Below the pieces are notes generated by a model that was not told where the DNA came from, made no database searches, and was given only the letters and a program-made list of their open reading frames with translations. Shown piece after piece: positions 63,352 to 64,000 of a stretch of DNA of 64,000 bases. Origin of the DNA: Bufo bufo (lineage: Eukaryota > Chordata > Amphibia > Anura > Bufonidae); NCBI RefSeq assembly GCF_905171765.1, contig NC_053391.1, positions 192,892,559-192,956,558 on the forward strand. Reading direction: 5' to 3'. Each line of letters starts with the position of its first letter. Positions within the stretch are counted from its first letter, which is position 1. The translations under genes and the position numbers were made by a program.

Positions 63352-64000
63352 ATGGATCAAATTGCTGCTCTGTCCAAACAATTTCATGGCCTGTCTTTGG
63401 AGGTGGTAGGATTGAAGGCGTCGGTCCTCCAGCAACAGCAGCAATTACAACTGACTGCAAGCCCAGCGGTTGCTACTGGTAACCAGGTTGTTGCGGAACC
63501 CAAGGTCCCTCTCCCTGACAGATTTTCTGGGGGAAGGGACAAGTTTTTGACATTCCGTGAGGCCTGTAAGTTATATTTTAAACTGCGCCCTTACTCCTCT
63601 GGTAATGAAGATCAGTGGGTGGGGGTTGTTATTTCCCTGCTGCAGGGGGATCCGCAGTCCTGGGCGTTCTCTTTACCTACTGATTCCCAGGCTCTTCGGT
63701 CAGTGGATGAGTTTTTTGGGGCCTTGGGTCTCATATATGATGACCCTGACCGAGTCGCCCTGGCTGAATCAAGATTACGGAGACTCTTACAAGGAGAGCG
63801 GCCGGTAGAGGAGTATTGCTCTGAATTCCGTAGGTGGGCTACGGATACCTAATGGAACGACCCGGCTCTCAGGAGTCAGTTCTGCTCTGGGTTATCCGAA
63901 AGGGTTAAGGATGCGCTTGCATTATATGAGACCCCCTTTTCCCTTGATGCGGTTATGTCCCTTTCTATCCGAATAGATAGACGCCTTAGGGTCAGGTTGA
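63352..64000 (+). pseudogene. Gypsy C Gag, interrupted by a stop, incomplete at edge
   Basis: Starts MDQIAALSKQFHGLSLEV, then a Gln-rich run, LPDRFSGGRDKF, SLLQGDPQSWAFSLP and SVDEFFGALGLIYDDPD. TAA at 63850-63852 falls in ...RRWATDT, where element B reads TDTEWND. The frame then continues WNDPALRSQF to the window end. The copy is therefore damaged in gag. Confidence 0.85.

Larger units (their letters stand above)
50535..64000 (-). mobile_element. Large autonomous-type hAT element, right end outside the window
   Basis: The left end TAGAGTTGAGCGAAC matches in reverse the right end of the non-autonomous element at 5232-7850. Order: terminal region, 141-bp array, transposase gene on the minus strand, then a 295-bp tandem array upstream of the gene. 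Two Gypsy elements lie inside (52049-57388 and from 62633). The second end and target duplication cannot be seen. Confidence 0.88.
62633..64000 (+). mobile_element. Gypsy element C, runs off the window
   Basis: The 5' LTR interrupts the 295-bp array exactly after GACAGGTAT, where uninterrupted units continue AGGTTTAATC. Gag follows at 63352. Related to element B (shared gag blocks), it continues past the right edge. Confidence 0.88.

Noticed and set aside
1..64000. Host protein-coding exons, tRNA or rRNA genes
   Set aside because: No frame outside the transposable elements shows recognisable domains with splice context, and no cloverleaf or rRNA sequence was recognised. Short host exons could still be missed by eye.

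Overview
The window looks like repeat-dense, gene-poor DNA from an anuran amphibian. I infer this from the repeat content: Tc1-like elements, CR1-type LINEs ending in ATGTTTCT- or TATGTTAC-like octamers, hAT elements beginning TAGAG(A/T)TGAGC(G/A)AAC, chromodomain Gypsy elements, and many short inverted-repeat elements with TTA or TTAA target duplications. I see no host gene, tRNA, rRNA or CRISPR array. Nearly every substantial reading frame belongs to a transposable element. No species name can be given from this.

Layout, left to right. 1-4 kb: a TTAA-flanked MITE and a Tc1-like element (1047-2696). 4-8.8 kb: an old Tc1-like element (4038-8806) carrying a 0.9 kb fold-back MITE and a non-autonomous hAT element (5232-7850). 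8.8-12.9 kb: a dispersed repeat, then a decayed CR1-type LINE. 13.2-17.9 kb: a TTAA-ended repeat holding a second Tc1-like element (13377-15151) and a MITE, followed back to back by two more MITEs. 18.8-28.8 kb: remains of a minus-strand Gypsy element split around a plus-strand Gypsy element (19823-28256). Nested in the reverse transcriptase of that second element is a young minus-strand LTR element (22157-26483). Its LTRs look identical, and its one long frame encodes a protein with a cold-shock domain and a PPAY motif. 31-34.6 kb: a degraded hAT element with 8-bp target duplications. 35-37.3 kb: LTR remnants and a second copy of the dispersed repeat. 37.5-41.9 kb: a CR1-type LINE with both frames open. 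42.2-43.2 kb: a Tc1/mariner element with D-36-E spacing. 43-50 kb: microsatellite and a cluster of MITEs. 50.5 kb to the end: a large hAT element with an intact 1141-residue transposase. It carries a 141-bp tandem array interrupted by a nearly intact Gypsy element (52049-57388), and a 295-bp tandem array interrupted by another Gypsy element (62633 to the edge).

The hAT elements share one architecture: a tandem array between the transposase stop and the terminal repeat. The sushi-type Gypsy element at 52-57 kb carries a G GGA AAC slippery site in the gag/pol overlap. The most unusual item is the LTR element with the cold-shock domain, which has no recognisable pol and so probably depends on proteins from another element. 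Its novelty could not be tested here.
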